A stretch of 64,000 bases of DNA, taken from positions 496,001 to 560,000 of the forward strand of contig CAVQEH010000004.1 of the NCBI GenBank assembly GCA_963711455.1, in the 5' to 3' direction. The notes beneath the pieces are model-generated. The model worked only from the letters and a program-made list of their open reading frames with translations. It ran no database searches and was not told the origin of the DNA. This document shows positions 9,812 to 17,863 of the stretch, one piece after another. A program made the translations under genes and the position numbers. Positions within the stretch are counted from its first letter, which is position 1; each line of letters begins with the position of its first letter. This DNA is from DATFVA01 sp963711455 (lineage in GTDB: Bacteria > Bacteroidota > Ignavibacteria > Ignavibacteriales > Ignavibacteriaceae).

Positions 9812-10930
9812 ATGCGGAAACCGAATAATCAAACGGTCAGAAACATCTCGCAACGCATTCTTCCGGAAGTTATAAGCTGTGTGTTGCTCGCTGTTCTTCT
9901 ATCCTCCTGCAGCCCTAAACTTACTGTTATGGAGGAATCCCGACAATCAGAAAACTCACAACTGGAAACCAGATACTCAATCATATTCATCATACATGGT
10001 GATGGTGACTACCTGTACCTTGATACAAATAATGAAGAGCACAATGCAGATGAAGAAACTGTGATGAATGCAAAAAAAGTTGCAGAGCAGAATCCTAATG
10101 CCGAGGTATTCATATTTCACCTAAAACCTAAAAAACACTTTCTGCTTTTTTTCCCTCTTCGGGATGGTGAATTCTATTATTACCGAAACGGACAGCTCGT
10201 TGCAAATAAATTATATTGGCGCGATCAGGAAAAATCAAATTTCGATTTTGAAGCTGAAATTTATCACCAATTTCATGTGGTTAATCAGAACAAGTTTATA
10301 AATTTGTTTTTGTACTTCGGACATGAAATTCCCGAGGTTGGTGGACTGGGTTACGATGAATCGTATCCCGATCGCTATTTTAATATTGATGATCTAACAA
10401 GCGAAATGAAAAGTTTCACATCTGATTCAATAAAATTCGATCTTACTGTACTATCTGCTTGTTACGGAGGCACACCTAATACTATTGATAAACTTATACC
10501 CTTTACACAAACGATTATTGCTTCTCCTGAAAATCTATATTTATCATATTTTGATCTTACCCCGCTGGAACGATTAGATCTTAATTTAAAAGATGGAGAT
10601 GTTCCGGCATTTGCAAAAAGATTTGCCCGCCAATCATTTGATGAACTTACAAGCAATATTCAAACAACAGTAAGCGTTGTTGTGTATGACGCAAAGAACG
10701 TACAGAATTTTGTAAACTCAGTTCAAAAAGATTATAATCAAACATTGAATGATTTGAAGGGTTTGACACGAACTGGCCAGGCATCAATTGAGCATTGCGA
10801 TTGTGCTGACATTCCGGCTTACCATCTCTCAACAATAGAGAACGGAGTTGATGTTTTGTACCGACCAGCAAAGTTCGGTAGATTAAAAAATAAACAGAGT
10901 CATTCAGGCTGGGAATGCTGGAGGTATTAG
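9812..10930 (+). CDS. Lipoprotein with caspase-like (clan CD) peptidase fold
   Basis: A 372-residue lipoprotein (lipobox LLSSC, Cys near residue 33). The body shows the layout of clan CD cysteine peptidases: a beta strand ending in HGDGDYLY near residue 62, then LFLYFGHEIPEV (His-Gly near residue 174) and, about 45 residues on, TVLSACYGGTP. His-Gly followed by a strand ending in Ala-Cys is the catalytic pair of caspase, gingipain and clostripain-like families. Acting from a membrane anchor it could be a surface or periplasmic protease. It could also be an inactive relative, since substrate-pocket residues cannot be judged by eye. It follows a membrane-anchored helical protein by 25 bp. Confidence 0.7.
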   Translation: MRKPNNQTVRNISQRILPEVISCVLLAVLLSSCSPKLTVMEESRQSENSQLETRYSIIFIIHGDGDYLYLDTNNEEHNADEETVMNAKKVAEQNPNAEVFIFHLKPKKHFLLFFPLRDGEFYYYRNGQLVANKLYWRDQEKSNFDFEAEIYHQFHVVNQNKFINLFLYFGHEIPEVGGLGYDESYPDRYFNIDDLTSEMKSFTSDSIKFDLTVLSACYGGTPNTIDKLIPFTQTIIASPENLYLSYFDLTPLERLDLNLKDGDVPAFAKRFARQSFDELTSNIQTTVSVVVYDAKNVQNFVNSVQKDYNQTLNDLKGLTRTGQASIEHCDCADIPAYHLSTIENGVDVLYRPAKFGRLKNKQSHSGWECWRY

Positions 10931-11027
10931 TTTTAAAATAAACGGATGAACCAATCTTTTAATTTGTTCTAGAATTGACGAAGAGTGCGGAAAGATGTCC
11001 CCTCAATAGAAAAAAACTCAACTGAAA

Positions 11028-11089
11028 GATGTAGTTCCATTTTCATCCCTTCGCTCGATTGTGTCAACCTCAATTACTTCATATAATGT
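11028..11089 (+). promoter_or_regulatory. Regulon promoter element, copy 5
   Basis: GATGTAG (11028), CATCC (11044-11048), GATTG (11057-11061) and TATAATGT (11082-11089). It lies in the 284-bp gap before the 61-residue membrane protein; nothing else is seen in that gap. Confidence 0.75.
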
Positions 11090-11214
11090 TGCTGTAACCA
11101 TTAAACCGTTTGATACATTGTCTTTTACAGCTGAATTACTCAGACACTGTGAAGAAAAAAAACGTTCATTAATTAAGCTTTTGTCAGCAAGAATATTATG
11201 AAAGGAAAATAATA

Positions 11215-11400
11215 ATGTCACTTATAACATTAGTTATAGTTTTAGTAGTCGTCGGGGTTATACTATGGCTTATTAACAGCTATATCCCGATGCAGGCTAC
11301 AATAAAGAAAATCTTGAATTCAGTAGTAATTATTGTAGTTGTTCTCTGGTTATTAAATGCCTTTGGAGTAATTGGAAGCCTTGGCAATATTCGAATCTGA
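11215..11400 (+). CDS. Small two-span membrane protein, Thivi_2564-like (copy A)
   Basis: A 61-residue inner-membrane protein of two hydrophobic spans (ITLVIVLVVVGVILWLI and SVVIIVVVLWLLNAFGVI) joined by the short loop NSYIPMQATIKKILN. This matches the small Thivi_2564-like family, whose loop motif N-Y-I-P-M is well kept. AAAGGAAAA lies about 7 nt before the ATG. A close paralogue is at 16034, also behind an element copy. The role of the family is not established; placement next to envelope genes suggests a membrane-stress function. Confidence 0.82.
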   Translation: MSLITLVIVLVVVGVILWLINSYIPMQATIKKILNSVVIIVVVLWLLNAFGVIGSLGNIRI

Positions 11401-11588
11401 AGGTAAAAAGATTTTGTATTCTTCATTGTTACGATGATTCAGTTTTAGCCTAAGGCAAAAAAAATACAAGGATAAATTCAAAAATTTAACAGTTCGTTTA
11501 CCGCTGATTCACTGAGACTGATTGCAGAAACTTCCGGGATATTCTATTAAATCAGGTAAATGTTTCTTAACAAATCAGAAAGATCATT

Positions 11589-12017
11589 ATGAAAAACAAA
11601 TATTTCGTTTTAGCAGTTTTCTTGCTAATTGCATGTTCGGTATTTACCGGTTGTGAAAAAAACCGGGAGGATGCCAAAGAAGAAGTTAAACAGGCAAATC
11701 AGGATATGATGGATGCCCAGACTCAATTTGAAAAAGATTGGCAGCAATTCAAAAGTGACGCTGAATTAAAAATTGATGCTAACCAGCAAAAGATTGATGA
11801 TTTCAAAGTAGCCATGAAAACCACAAGCACAAAATTTAAAGCTAAATATGAAAATGAAATCCTGACGCTGGAACAGAAAAACATTGAATTACAAAAAGAA
11901 TTAAATGATTATAAGTATAAGGGAAAAGATACCTGGGAAAAGTTCAAACAAGATTTTAATAATGATATTGATAGTGTCGGAAATGCACTCAATGCTTTAT
12001 TTGAAAAGAAAGTTTAA
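11589..12017 (+). CDS. Coiled-coil lipoprotein
   Basis: A 142-residue lipoprotein (lipobox VFTGC, Cys at residue 22). Nearly all of the mature protein is charged helix with heptad-like spacing (AKEEVKQANQDMMDAQTQF, then LEQKNIELQKELNDYK), so it probably forms a long coiled coil in the periplasm, comparable in build to Lpp-type or stress-induced helical proteins. No catalytic residues are visible. It lies 188 bp after the small membrane protein and may share its transcript. The next element copy begins 27 bp after its stop. Confidence 0.75.
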   Translation: MKNKYFVLAVFLLIACSVFTGCEKNREDAKEEVKQANQDMMDAQTQFEKDWQQFKSDAELKIDANQQKIDDFKVAMKTTSTKFKAKYENEILTLEQKNIELQKELNDYKYKGKDTWEKFKQDFNNDIDSVGNALNALFEKKV

Positions 12018-12043
12018 TTATTAATCCAAATAATAGCTCAAAA

Positions 12044-12105
12044 GACGTAGTCCCTTTTTCATCCTTTTGACCGATTGTACGGGCTTATATTTCTGTCTAA
12101 CATCA
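12044..12105 (+). promoter_or_regulatory. Regulon promoter element, copy 6 (Mla operon)
   Basis: GACGTAG (12044), CATCC (12060-12064), GATTG (12073-12077) and TAACATCA (12098-12105). The permease start is only 37 nt after the box, giving a very short leader. Confidence 0.78.
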
Positions 12106-12142
12106 TTCATAAAGTATTTATAATAAATGTATATACGAAAGA

Positions 12143-12970
12143 ATGATATTGCCCCAGTCGCCCGATGAAGATTATAAACAAGTAAGTGAAGCCTCCCCAG
12201 CAGCTGTCCCTGATTCATTACTTACGACATTCCTCTTAGAAGTGCATTCGCTCACTGTTTTTGTGCTGCGCTTTTTCAAAGAAGTGTTTAGGCCGCCGTA
12301 CGAGTTTAATGAACTTCTCAAGCAATCCTTTATAATTGGTTATAAATCATTTCCCCTGGTTGCAATTACAGGTTTTATAATCGGACTTGTTCTTACCATT
12401 CAGACAGGACCCACATTAGCAAAGTTTGGAGCAGAATCCTGGCTGCCTGCAATGGTAGCGGTGTCAATAATCCGGGAAATCGGCCCGGTTATTACTTCAC
12501 TGATATTTGCAGGAAAGGTGGGTTCAGGGATCGGGGCGGAACTGGCCTCAATGAAAGTAACTGAACAGATAGATGCTATGCAGGTGTCAGGCACAAATCC
12601 ATTCAAATTTCTTGTAGTTACGAGAATACTTTCTGCCACCATGATGCTTCCGATTTTGGTAATTCTTTCCGATGCATGTGGATTATCCGGATCTTACATT
12701 GCGGTAAACCTGAATGGCAATGTAAGTGCCTATTTGTTTTTTTCTCAGATATTTCAAAGTCTTCAATTTGCAGATCTGATGCCGGCATTCATAAAAACTT
12801 TTTTCTTCGGATTTGCGATCGGAGTTATAGGATGTCATAAAGGATATTATTCAAATAAAGGTACTGAGGGTGTTGGCAAAGCAGCAAACTCAGCCGTTGT
12901 ATTTGCATCCTTAATGGTTTTTTTAATAGATATGGTAGCTGTGCAAATGACAAGCCTGCTTCAAAATTAA
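12143..12970 (+). CDS. mlaE: MlaE-type ABC transporter permease
   Basis: A 275-residue MlaE/YrbE permease, the membrane part of the system that moves phospholipids between inner and outer membranes. The family core is clear: the amphipathic helix EVFRPPYEFNELLKQS, VAITGFIIGLVLTIQ, the loop EIGPVITSLIFAGKVGSGIGAELASMKVTEQIDAM, and KTFFFGFAIGVIGCHKGYY near the end. It starts an operon with the ATPase (17-bp gap) and an MCE-domain protein. No ribosome site is obvious at the ATG. Confidence 0.93.
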   Translation: MILPQSPDEDYKQVSEASPAAVPDSLLTTFLLEVHSLTVFVLRFFKEVFRPPYEFNELLKQSFIIGYKSFPLVAITGFIIGLVLTIQTGPTLAKFGAESWLPAMVAVSIIREIGPVITSLIFAGKVGSGIGAELASMKVTEQIDAMQVSGTNPFKFLVVTRILSATMMLPILVILSDACGLSGSYIAVNLNGNVSAYLFFSQIFQSLQFADLMPAFIKTFFFGFAIGVIGCHKGYYSNKGTEGVGKAANSAVVFASLMVFLIDMVAVQMTSLLQN

Positions 12971-12987
12971 ATTAAGTAATCATAAGA

Positions 12988-13767
12988 ATGACACAGAATA
13001 AGGACAATATTGAAATTAAAAATGATAGTAAGCTCAAGAGTTCTGTTGTACTTCAGATGGAGCATCTTAAGAAATCTTTCGGCAATAATCATGTATTACG
13101 GGATATTAATCTTAAAATTCCAATAGGGGAAAACCTTGCGATACTTGGAAAGTCGGGAACGGGTAAATCAGTCCTTATTAAATGTATTGCGGGATTGGTT
13201 GAAATTGATGAGGGGAATCTATTTATCTTCGGACAAAATATCTCTGAAATAAAAAGTGATGAACTATCTGAGATACAAAGAAAAATCGGATTTCTTTTTC
13301 AAAGCGGTGCTCTATATGATTCGATGACAGTCAGAGAAAACCTTGAATTTCCGCTTAGAAGAAAAAAGCGATCAATAAAAAAGGATACGATGGAACTTTT
13401 AATAAAAGAAGCTCTGGAGAATGTAGGACTTTCTAAAACGATTAATGAGATGCCTTCAGAACTCTCCGGCGGGATGCGCAAAAGGTTGGGTTTAGCCCGG
13501 ACTTTGATACTAAAACCCGAGATAATGCTTTATGATGAACCTACAACGGGGCTGGATCCTATAACATCCAGAGAAATAAGTAAGCTTATCCTTGATGTAC
13601 AAAAGAAATATAAAACAACCTCAATCATCATTACACACGATACCGAATGCGCCAGGCTCACTGCCAACCGGTGCATAATAATTAAGGACGGAATTTGTTT
13701 TGCAGAAGGATCGTACACTGATCTTATCAATTCAACAGACCCATGGATAAAATCATTTTTTGAATAG
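12988..13767 (+). CDS. mlaF: MlaF-type ABC transporter ATPase
   Basis: A 259-residue ATP-binding subunit that would power the MlaE permease. It has Walker A (GKSGTGKSV), a Q-loop (FLFQSGALYDSMTV), the ABC signature in the MlaF form (LSGGMRKRLGLARTL), Walker B (EIMLYDEPTTGLDP) and the switch His (IITHD). The SGALYDSMTV and SGGMRKR forms separate this branch from amino-acid importers. Permease, ATPase and MCE protein lie in the order typical of Mla operons; no MlaB or MlaC partner is found nearby. Confidence 0.94.
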   Translation: MTQNKDNIEIKNDSKLKSSVVLQMEHLKKSFGNNHVLRDINLKIPIGENLAILGKSGTGKSVLIKCIAGLVEIDEGNLFIFGQNISEIKSDELSEIQRKIGFLFQSGALYDSMTVRENLEFPLRRKKRSIKKDTMELLIKEALENVGLSKTINEMPSELSGGMRKRLGLARTLILKPEIMLYDEPTTGLDPITSREISKLILDVQKKYKTTSIIITHDTECARLTANRCIIIKDGICFAEGSYTDLINSTDPWIKSFFE

Positions 13768-13793
13768 ATAAAGAAATAAGAAGAGATAGTTAA

Positions 13794-14657
13794 ATGAAAA
13801 ACAATATAAGTAGTAAAATCAGACTTGGAATATTCATTAGCCTTGGAATTGCAGTATTTATTGCTGCAATATATTTCCTGGGTGCGAAACAGCAGCTGTT
13901 CAGAAGCACTTTTCGCTTAAGCGGAGTATTCAGGGATGTTGGGGGACTTCAGGCAGGAAATAATGTGCGTTTATCAGGAATAAATGTTGGAACCGTAGAA
14001 AATATAACAATGATCAGTGATACTTCTGTAAGGGTTGGCATCCTTATCGACGAAAACACCCGGGAGTTCATAAAAAAAGATGCGCTGGCAACTATTGGTT
14101 CTGAAGGCCTTATGGGGAATAAAGTTTTGATTATCAGTCCGGGTACAGGCGGAAAAACAGGAATAGAAAATAATGATGTTATACAGACAGCTCCTCCAAT
14201 TAATATGGACGATATCCTGTATTCATTAAAATCAACAATTGATAACGCATCAAGCATTACAGGTTATTTAAAGACGATTACAAATAATGTACAGTCAGGA
14301 CAGGGAACGATCGGAAGGCTGATAATGGATAAGTCGTGGAGGGAAAATTTCGATTCAACTTTTGCGAATCTTAAGGATGGCTCAGTTGGATTTAAAACAT
14401 TTATGGAAAAAACAAATGAACTGAACCTTCTTCTGGCGTCATTAAATAAAACCGTTGAGAATGCATCCAACGTGACTCTGGATCTGTCTAAGATTACTAG
14501 CAACCTGCAATCAGGAAAAGGAGTAATGGGAAAGTTGTTAATGGATCAATCGACCGGGGAGAACTTCGATACTACTTTAATTAATCTGAAAAACAGTTTA
14601 GCCCAGTTTGAAATATTTATAAAGAAAGCACAGGGCAGCTGGCTGCTGGGGCTTTGA
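13794..14657 (+). CDS. mlaD: MlaD/MCE-domain lipid-binding protein
   Basis: A 287-residue protein with one N-terminal membrane span (LGIFISLGIAVFIAAIYFLG) and an MCE domain (about residues 35-115; VFRDVGGLQAGNNVRLSGI and GSEGLMGNKVLII). The region after it is predicted helical and has two internally similar segments (SGQGTIGRLIMDKSWRENFD and SGKGVMGKLLMDQSTGENFD), as in longer Bacteroidota MCE proteins. It should form the periplasmic ring through which lipid passes to or from MlaE. It begins 26 bp after the ATPase stop. An AI-2E family protein follows 74 bp later. Confidence 0.92.
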   Translation: MKNNISSKIRLGIFISLGIAVFIAAIYFLGAKQQLFRSTFRLSGVFRDVGGLQAGNNVRLSGINVGTVENITMISDTSVRVGILIDENTREFIKKDALATIGSEGLMGNKVLIISPGTGGKTGIENNDVIQTAPPINMDDILYSLKSTIDNASSITGYLKTITNNVQSGQGTIGRLIMDKSWRENFDSTFANLKDGSVGFKTFMEKTNELNLLLASLNKTVENASNVTLDLSKITSNLQSGKGVMGKLLMDQSTGENFDTTLINLKNSLAQFEIFIKKAQGSWLLGL

Positions 14658-14731
14658 TGGAGAAGGAAATGATCAGTTCAGGAACGCTGATTTATATATT
14701 TAAATTAAAAAAGATATAGCCGGATAAATTT

Positions 14732-15790
14732 ATGAAGGAACAGGTTAATACATCTCGTGGAGTGAGCGTTCTTTTCAGCATTGCTGCCATGGTTGTTATT
14801 ATTGCCGGGATTTATCTTGCCCAATCAGTTGTTATTCTATTTCTTCTTTCTTTTTTTCTTGCTTTGCTGGGAACCCCGATGGTTCTCTGGCTAAAAGCAA
14901 AACGAATACCGTCGTCCATTGCCGTATTGGTTGTCATGGCAATTATTGTGATTATTATACTGCTTATAGGTGCGCAAATTACCACTTCATTCAGCGGTTT
15001 TTCAGAAGAACTGCCTCACCTGCAGTCAATTCTCCGAGAGCAGGTAATTGAACTGGTTGCGTTTTTAAAAAGCAAAGGGTTGATGGTAAAAGACAAATTT
15101 TTACTGGAATACATAAACCCTGAAGCAATTTTGAAACTTACAGCCGGTTTACTAACCGGGTTCAGCGCGGCACTTTCTGATCTTGTTCTTGTACTTATAA
15201 CAGTTACCTTTATTCTTTTGGAAATATCAAGTTTTCCAGTAAAGATCAGAAAAATCCTTGGAGATCCGGAACAGGTATTCCCCCGCTTTACCAAATTCAT
15301 AATTGATATGAAACGTTACATGTTAATAAAGACATTAATCAATATAGCTGCGGGAGTCCTGATCGGGGTCTGGATGTACATACTTGGTGTAGATTTTCCT
15401 GTACTATGGGGCTTTCTTGCTTTTCTGCTTCATTACATTCCAAACATCGGCGCAGTTGTATCTGCAGTTCCGGCAGCCCTATTGGCATTGATCCAATTAG
15501 GTCCAGGCACTGCTTTGCTTGTAGTTGCAGGTAATATCCTCATCGGATTCGTAATAGGAAACGTTATTGAACCCCGTCTTATGGGGAGACAGTTCGGACT
15601 TTCAACGCTGGTTGTATTTTTATCGTTAATTTTCTGGGGCAGTCTTCTCGGCTTGATCGGTGCTATTCTTTCAATACCTCTTACGATGACTTTAAAATTT
15701 ATATTCGAGATAAACACGAATACCCGATGGCTTGCTATATTGCTGGAATCAGAAAAAGTTGACAATCTTTCCCACCCAAAAAAAGTATGA
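14732..15790 (+). CDS. AI-2E/PerM-family membrane transporter
   Basis: A 352-residue polytopic protein of the AI-2E transporter (PerM/YdiK/TqsA) family. It has about eight spans, the loop containing LPHLQSILREQV, and the family C-terminal block FLLHYIPNIGAVVSAVPAAL followed by GNVIEPRLMGRQFGLSTLVV. Members export autoinducer-2, act as Na+/H+ exchangers or have unknown cargo; nothing here fixes the substrate. It lies 74 bp after the MCE gene in the same direction, so it may be the last gene of the element-driven Mla operon. Confidence 0.9.
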   Translation: MKEQVNTSRGVSVLFSIAAMVVIIAGIYLAQSVVILFLLSFFLALLGTPMVLWLKAKRIPSSIAVLVVMAIIVIIILLIGAQITTSFSGFSEELPHLQSILREQVIELVAFLKSKGLMVKDKFLLEYINPEAILKLTAGLLTGFSAALSDLVLVLITVTFILLEISSFPVKIRKILGDPEQVFPRFTKFIIDMKRYMLIKTLINIAAGVLIGVWMYILGVDFPVLWGFLAFLLHYIPNIGAVVSAVPAALLALIQLGPGTALLVVAGNILIGFVIGNVIEPRLMGRQFGLSTLVVFLSLIFWGSLLGLIGAILSIPLTMTLKFIFEINTNTRWLAILLESEKVDNLSHPKKV

Positions 15791-15807
15791 AAGAATTGTT
15801 CTATCCG

Positions 15808-15869
15808 GATGTAGTTCTCTTTTCATCCCTTTGCACGATTGTTCCCTTATACATTTAAGATTATTATTA
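15808..15869 (+). promoter_or_regulatory. Regulon promoter element, copy 7
   Basis: GATGTAG (15808), CATCC (15824-15828), GATTG (15837-15841) and TATTATTA (15862-15869). It starts 18 bp after the AI-2E gene stop and feeds the 61-residue membrane protein, LysE and MarC genes. Confidence 0.72.
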
Positions 15870-16033
15870 GTTGTACCAGAAAACCTGAAGTACCAGAATA
15901 GATGCTGGTTCGTTCCCTATAAGGCAGGATAAGAAATCGATGAAAATATTTTAACTAATTGTAAAAACGTATTTGAACACACCTTCTTGGTACTTCGTTT
16001 ATTTTCAGCTTCATATATAGAAAGAGAAATACA

Positions 16034-16219
16034 ATGTCACTTATTTCATTAGTTACTATTCTAGTTGTTGCCGGTGTGGTTCTCTGGTTGATTAATAGTT
16101 ACATTCCTATGCGGCCTACTATTAAGAAAATCCTAAACGCTGTAGTGGTTGTCGTAGTTATTTTCTGGCTATTAAATGCCTTCGGACTTATCGATAGTTT
16201 CAAAGCTCTTTATATCTGA
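16034..16219 (+). CDS. Small two-span membrane protein, Thivi_2564-like (copy B)
   Basis: A 61-residue paralogue of the protein at 11215, same length and roughly 70% identical by eye. The loop NSYIPMRPTIKKILNA and the WLLNAFG at the second span are kept. AGAAAGAGAAAT precedes the ATG. It is first in a likely operon with a LysE-family exporter and a MarC-family protein. Keeping two diverged copies behind the same promoter element suggests that both are used. Confidence 0.82.
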   Translation: MSLISLVTILVVAGVVLWLINSYIPMRPTIKKILNAVVVVVVIFWLLNAFGLIDSFKALYI

Positions 16220-16290
16220 CTATAATTGCCTGAAAGTATAGCAGATAACAAGTTTGTGTTTGGTCAACATTCTGTTTCGAAAATAGTGAT

Positions 16291-16902
16291 ATGTCAATAA
16301 TAATTTTTCTAAAAGGACTCTTTATCGGTTTTGCGATGGCAGTTCCTCTTGGGCCTATAGGTATTATGTGCATCCGCAGGACATTAACCGAGGGACGTTT
16401 ACGCGGACTAATCATAGGCTTGGGTGCTGCTACTGCAGATTTAATTTATGGTTGTATTGCTGCTTTTGGGCTCACGATTATTTCAGATACTCTTGTCAGT
16501 CAAAGAATCTGGATAAGACTTATTGGCGGAATACTACTTCTTTACCTAGGCATAAGAATATTCAGGAAAATACCCGCCGATCTTAAGATCCAAACAGAGA
16601 ATAGCGGAATTTTAAGAACATATCTCACAGCTTTTTTTATAACCCTTACAAATCCTTTAACAATTTTTGCTTTTCTTGCCGTTTTTGCCGCCCTTGGATT
16701 GGGGAGTGATCTCGGCAATTTTTCCGCTTCAGCTCTTGTTGCCGGTGTATTTCTTGGTTCATCGTTATGGTTCCTGCTGCTTAGTTCCGTTGTTATGCTT
16801 TTCAGAAGCAAGCTTGTAGTGGCAGGGCTTGGATGGGTAAATAAAATTGCCGGTGTACTGATTATTCTTTCAGGAATCATTGTTATAATGAGTTTGATAT
16901 GA
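16291..16902 (+). CDS. LysE/RhtB-family exporter
   Basis: A 203-residue six-span inner-membrane protein of the LysE translocator family, which exports amino acids or related small molecules. The N-terminus has the family motif GFAMAVPLGPIGIMCIRRTLTEGRLRG, followed by GLGAATADLIYG; mid-protein FITLTNPLTIFAFLAVFA is the second conserved Asn-Pro block. It lies 71 bp after the small membrane protein and 93 bp before the MarC protein, all on the same strand. The substrate cannot be told from sequence. Confidence 0.9.
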   Translation: MSIIIFLKGLFIGFAMAVPLGPIGIMCIRRTLTEGRLRGLIIGLGAATADLIYGCIAAFGLTIISDTLVSQRIWIRLIGGILLLYLGIRIFRKIPADLKIQTENSGILRTYLTAFFITLTNPLTIFAFLAVFAALGLGSDLGNFSASALVAGVFLGSSLWFLLLSSVVMLFRSKLVVAGLGWVNKIAGVLIILSGIIVIMSLI

Positions 16903-16995
16903 ATATTTTTTTCAAAAAAGTTTAACCGTGGTTTTCAATTTACAAATGCAAATTAACATTAACACTTTTTATAATCAGACATTCTAAGAAATTTA

Positions 16996-17655
16996 ATGGA
17001 ACATATTACTGGTTTCTTATCAACGGTTTTAGTTACACTTATAACACTTCTACCTATAATCAATCCGGTAAATACTGCAGTTCTTCTACTGAGTATCAGT
17101 TCTCACCTGAGTAAAGAGGAACGTAATCACCAGATTATTTTAGCCTGTATCTATATGACAGGTATTTTGGTTGCCTTTCTCTTAGCCGGACATTTTATTA
17201 TGATTATTTTCGGTATTTCTCTACCCGGGATTCGTATAGCGGGCGGAATGATAATCGGTTTTCTCGGTTTTCGTATGTTGTTTCCCGGCAAAGAAGATAT
17301 CACATTGGAGGGGAAACAGGAAGCGCTTCAGAAAAGCAACATCTCATTTAGCCCACTTGCTATGCCAAGCCTGAGCGGACCGGGTGCAATAGCAACAGTC
17401 ATAACTATGTCATCATCGATTGATGGTCGTCATGGATACGATAAGGTTTTTGCTTTTACCGGGGTCATTATTGCAATCGTAATTACTGCAATAGTTTCCT
17501 GGCTGGTTCTTCGCAGTGCTGGTTTAATGCGTCGTATTCTAGGTGTAAATGGGGCGGATAGTCTTTCCAGAATTATGGGTTTTCTTCTTGTTTGTATAGG
17601 AATTCAATTTGTTATTACTGCGATCATGGATCTGGCAGACGGGGCAGTATTTTAG
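16996..17655 (+). CDS. MarC-family integral membrane protein (copy A)
   Basis: A 219-residue six-span protein of the MarC family. Family blocks: ITLLPIINPVNTAVLLLSIS near the N-terminus, GIRIAGGMIIGFLGFRML, and SPLAMPSLSGPGAIATVI in the middle. The family was once linked to antibiotic resistance, but its transport activity is not settled. A second, highly similar copy is at 26764, so this is a recent duplication with both copies intact. Copy A ends a unit behind promoter copy 7; copy B ends the SPFH/GT4/GH130 unit behind promoter copy 12. Confidence 0.9.
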   Translation: MEHITGFLSTVLVTLITLLPIINPVNTAVLLLSISSHLSKEERNHQIILACIYMTGILVAFLLAGHFIMIIFGISLPGIRIAGGMIIGFLGFRMLFPGKEDITLEGKQEALQKSNISFSPLAMPSLSGPGAIATVITMSSSIDGRHGYDKVFAFTGVIIAIVITAIVSWLVLRSAGLMRRILGVNGADSLSRIMGFLLVCIGIQFVITAIMDLADGAVF

Positions 17656-17730
17656 GAGGCAAATTACTGATCGAATCATATAATTAACTGATGAAAAAAA
17701 TCAACTTGTCTCATTATTTATCACTCTAAA

Positions 17731-17792
17731 GATGTAGACCCTTTTTCATCCTTTTGTCTTATTTACCAGTCATTCTTTTTTTTCTATAATTA
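17731..17792 (+). promoter_or_regulatory. Regulon promoter element, copy 8 (ice-binding gene)
   Basis: GATGTAG (17731), CATCC (17747-17751), TATTT in place of GATTG (17760-17764) and TATAATTA (17785-17792). The ice-binding protein starts 71 nt later. Confidence 0.7.
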
Positions 17793-17863
17793 GCGTAATA
17801 AATAATAGACCAATTCAAAACTTAATTGTTTGCCATAACAAATATTAATCACAGGAGGATTTT

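Noticed and set aside
15732..15932. Open frame of 66 codons after the AI-2E gene
   Set aside because: It overlaps the end of the transporter and all of element copy 7; it is a chance frame.
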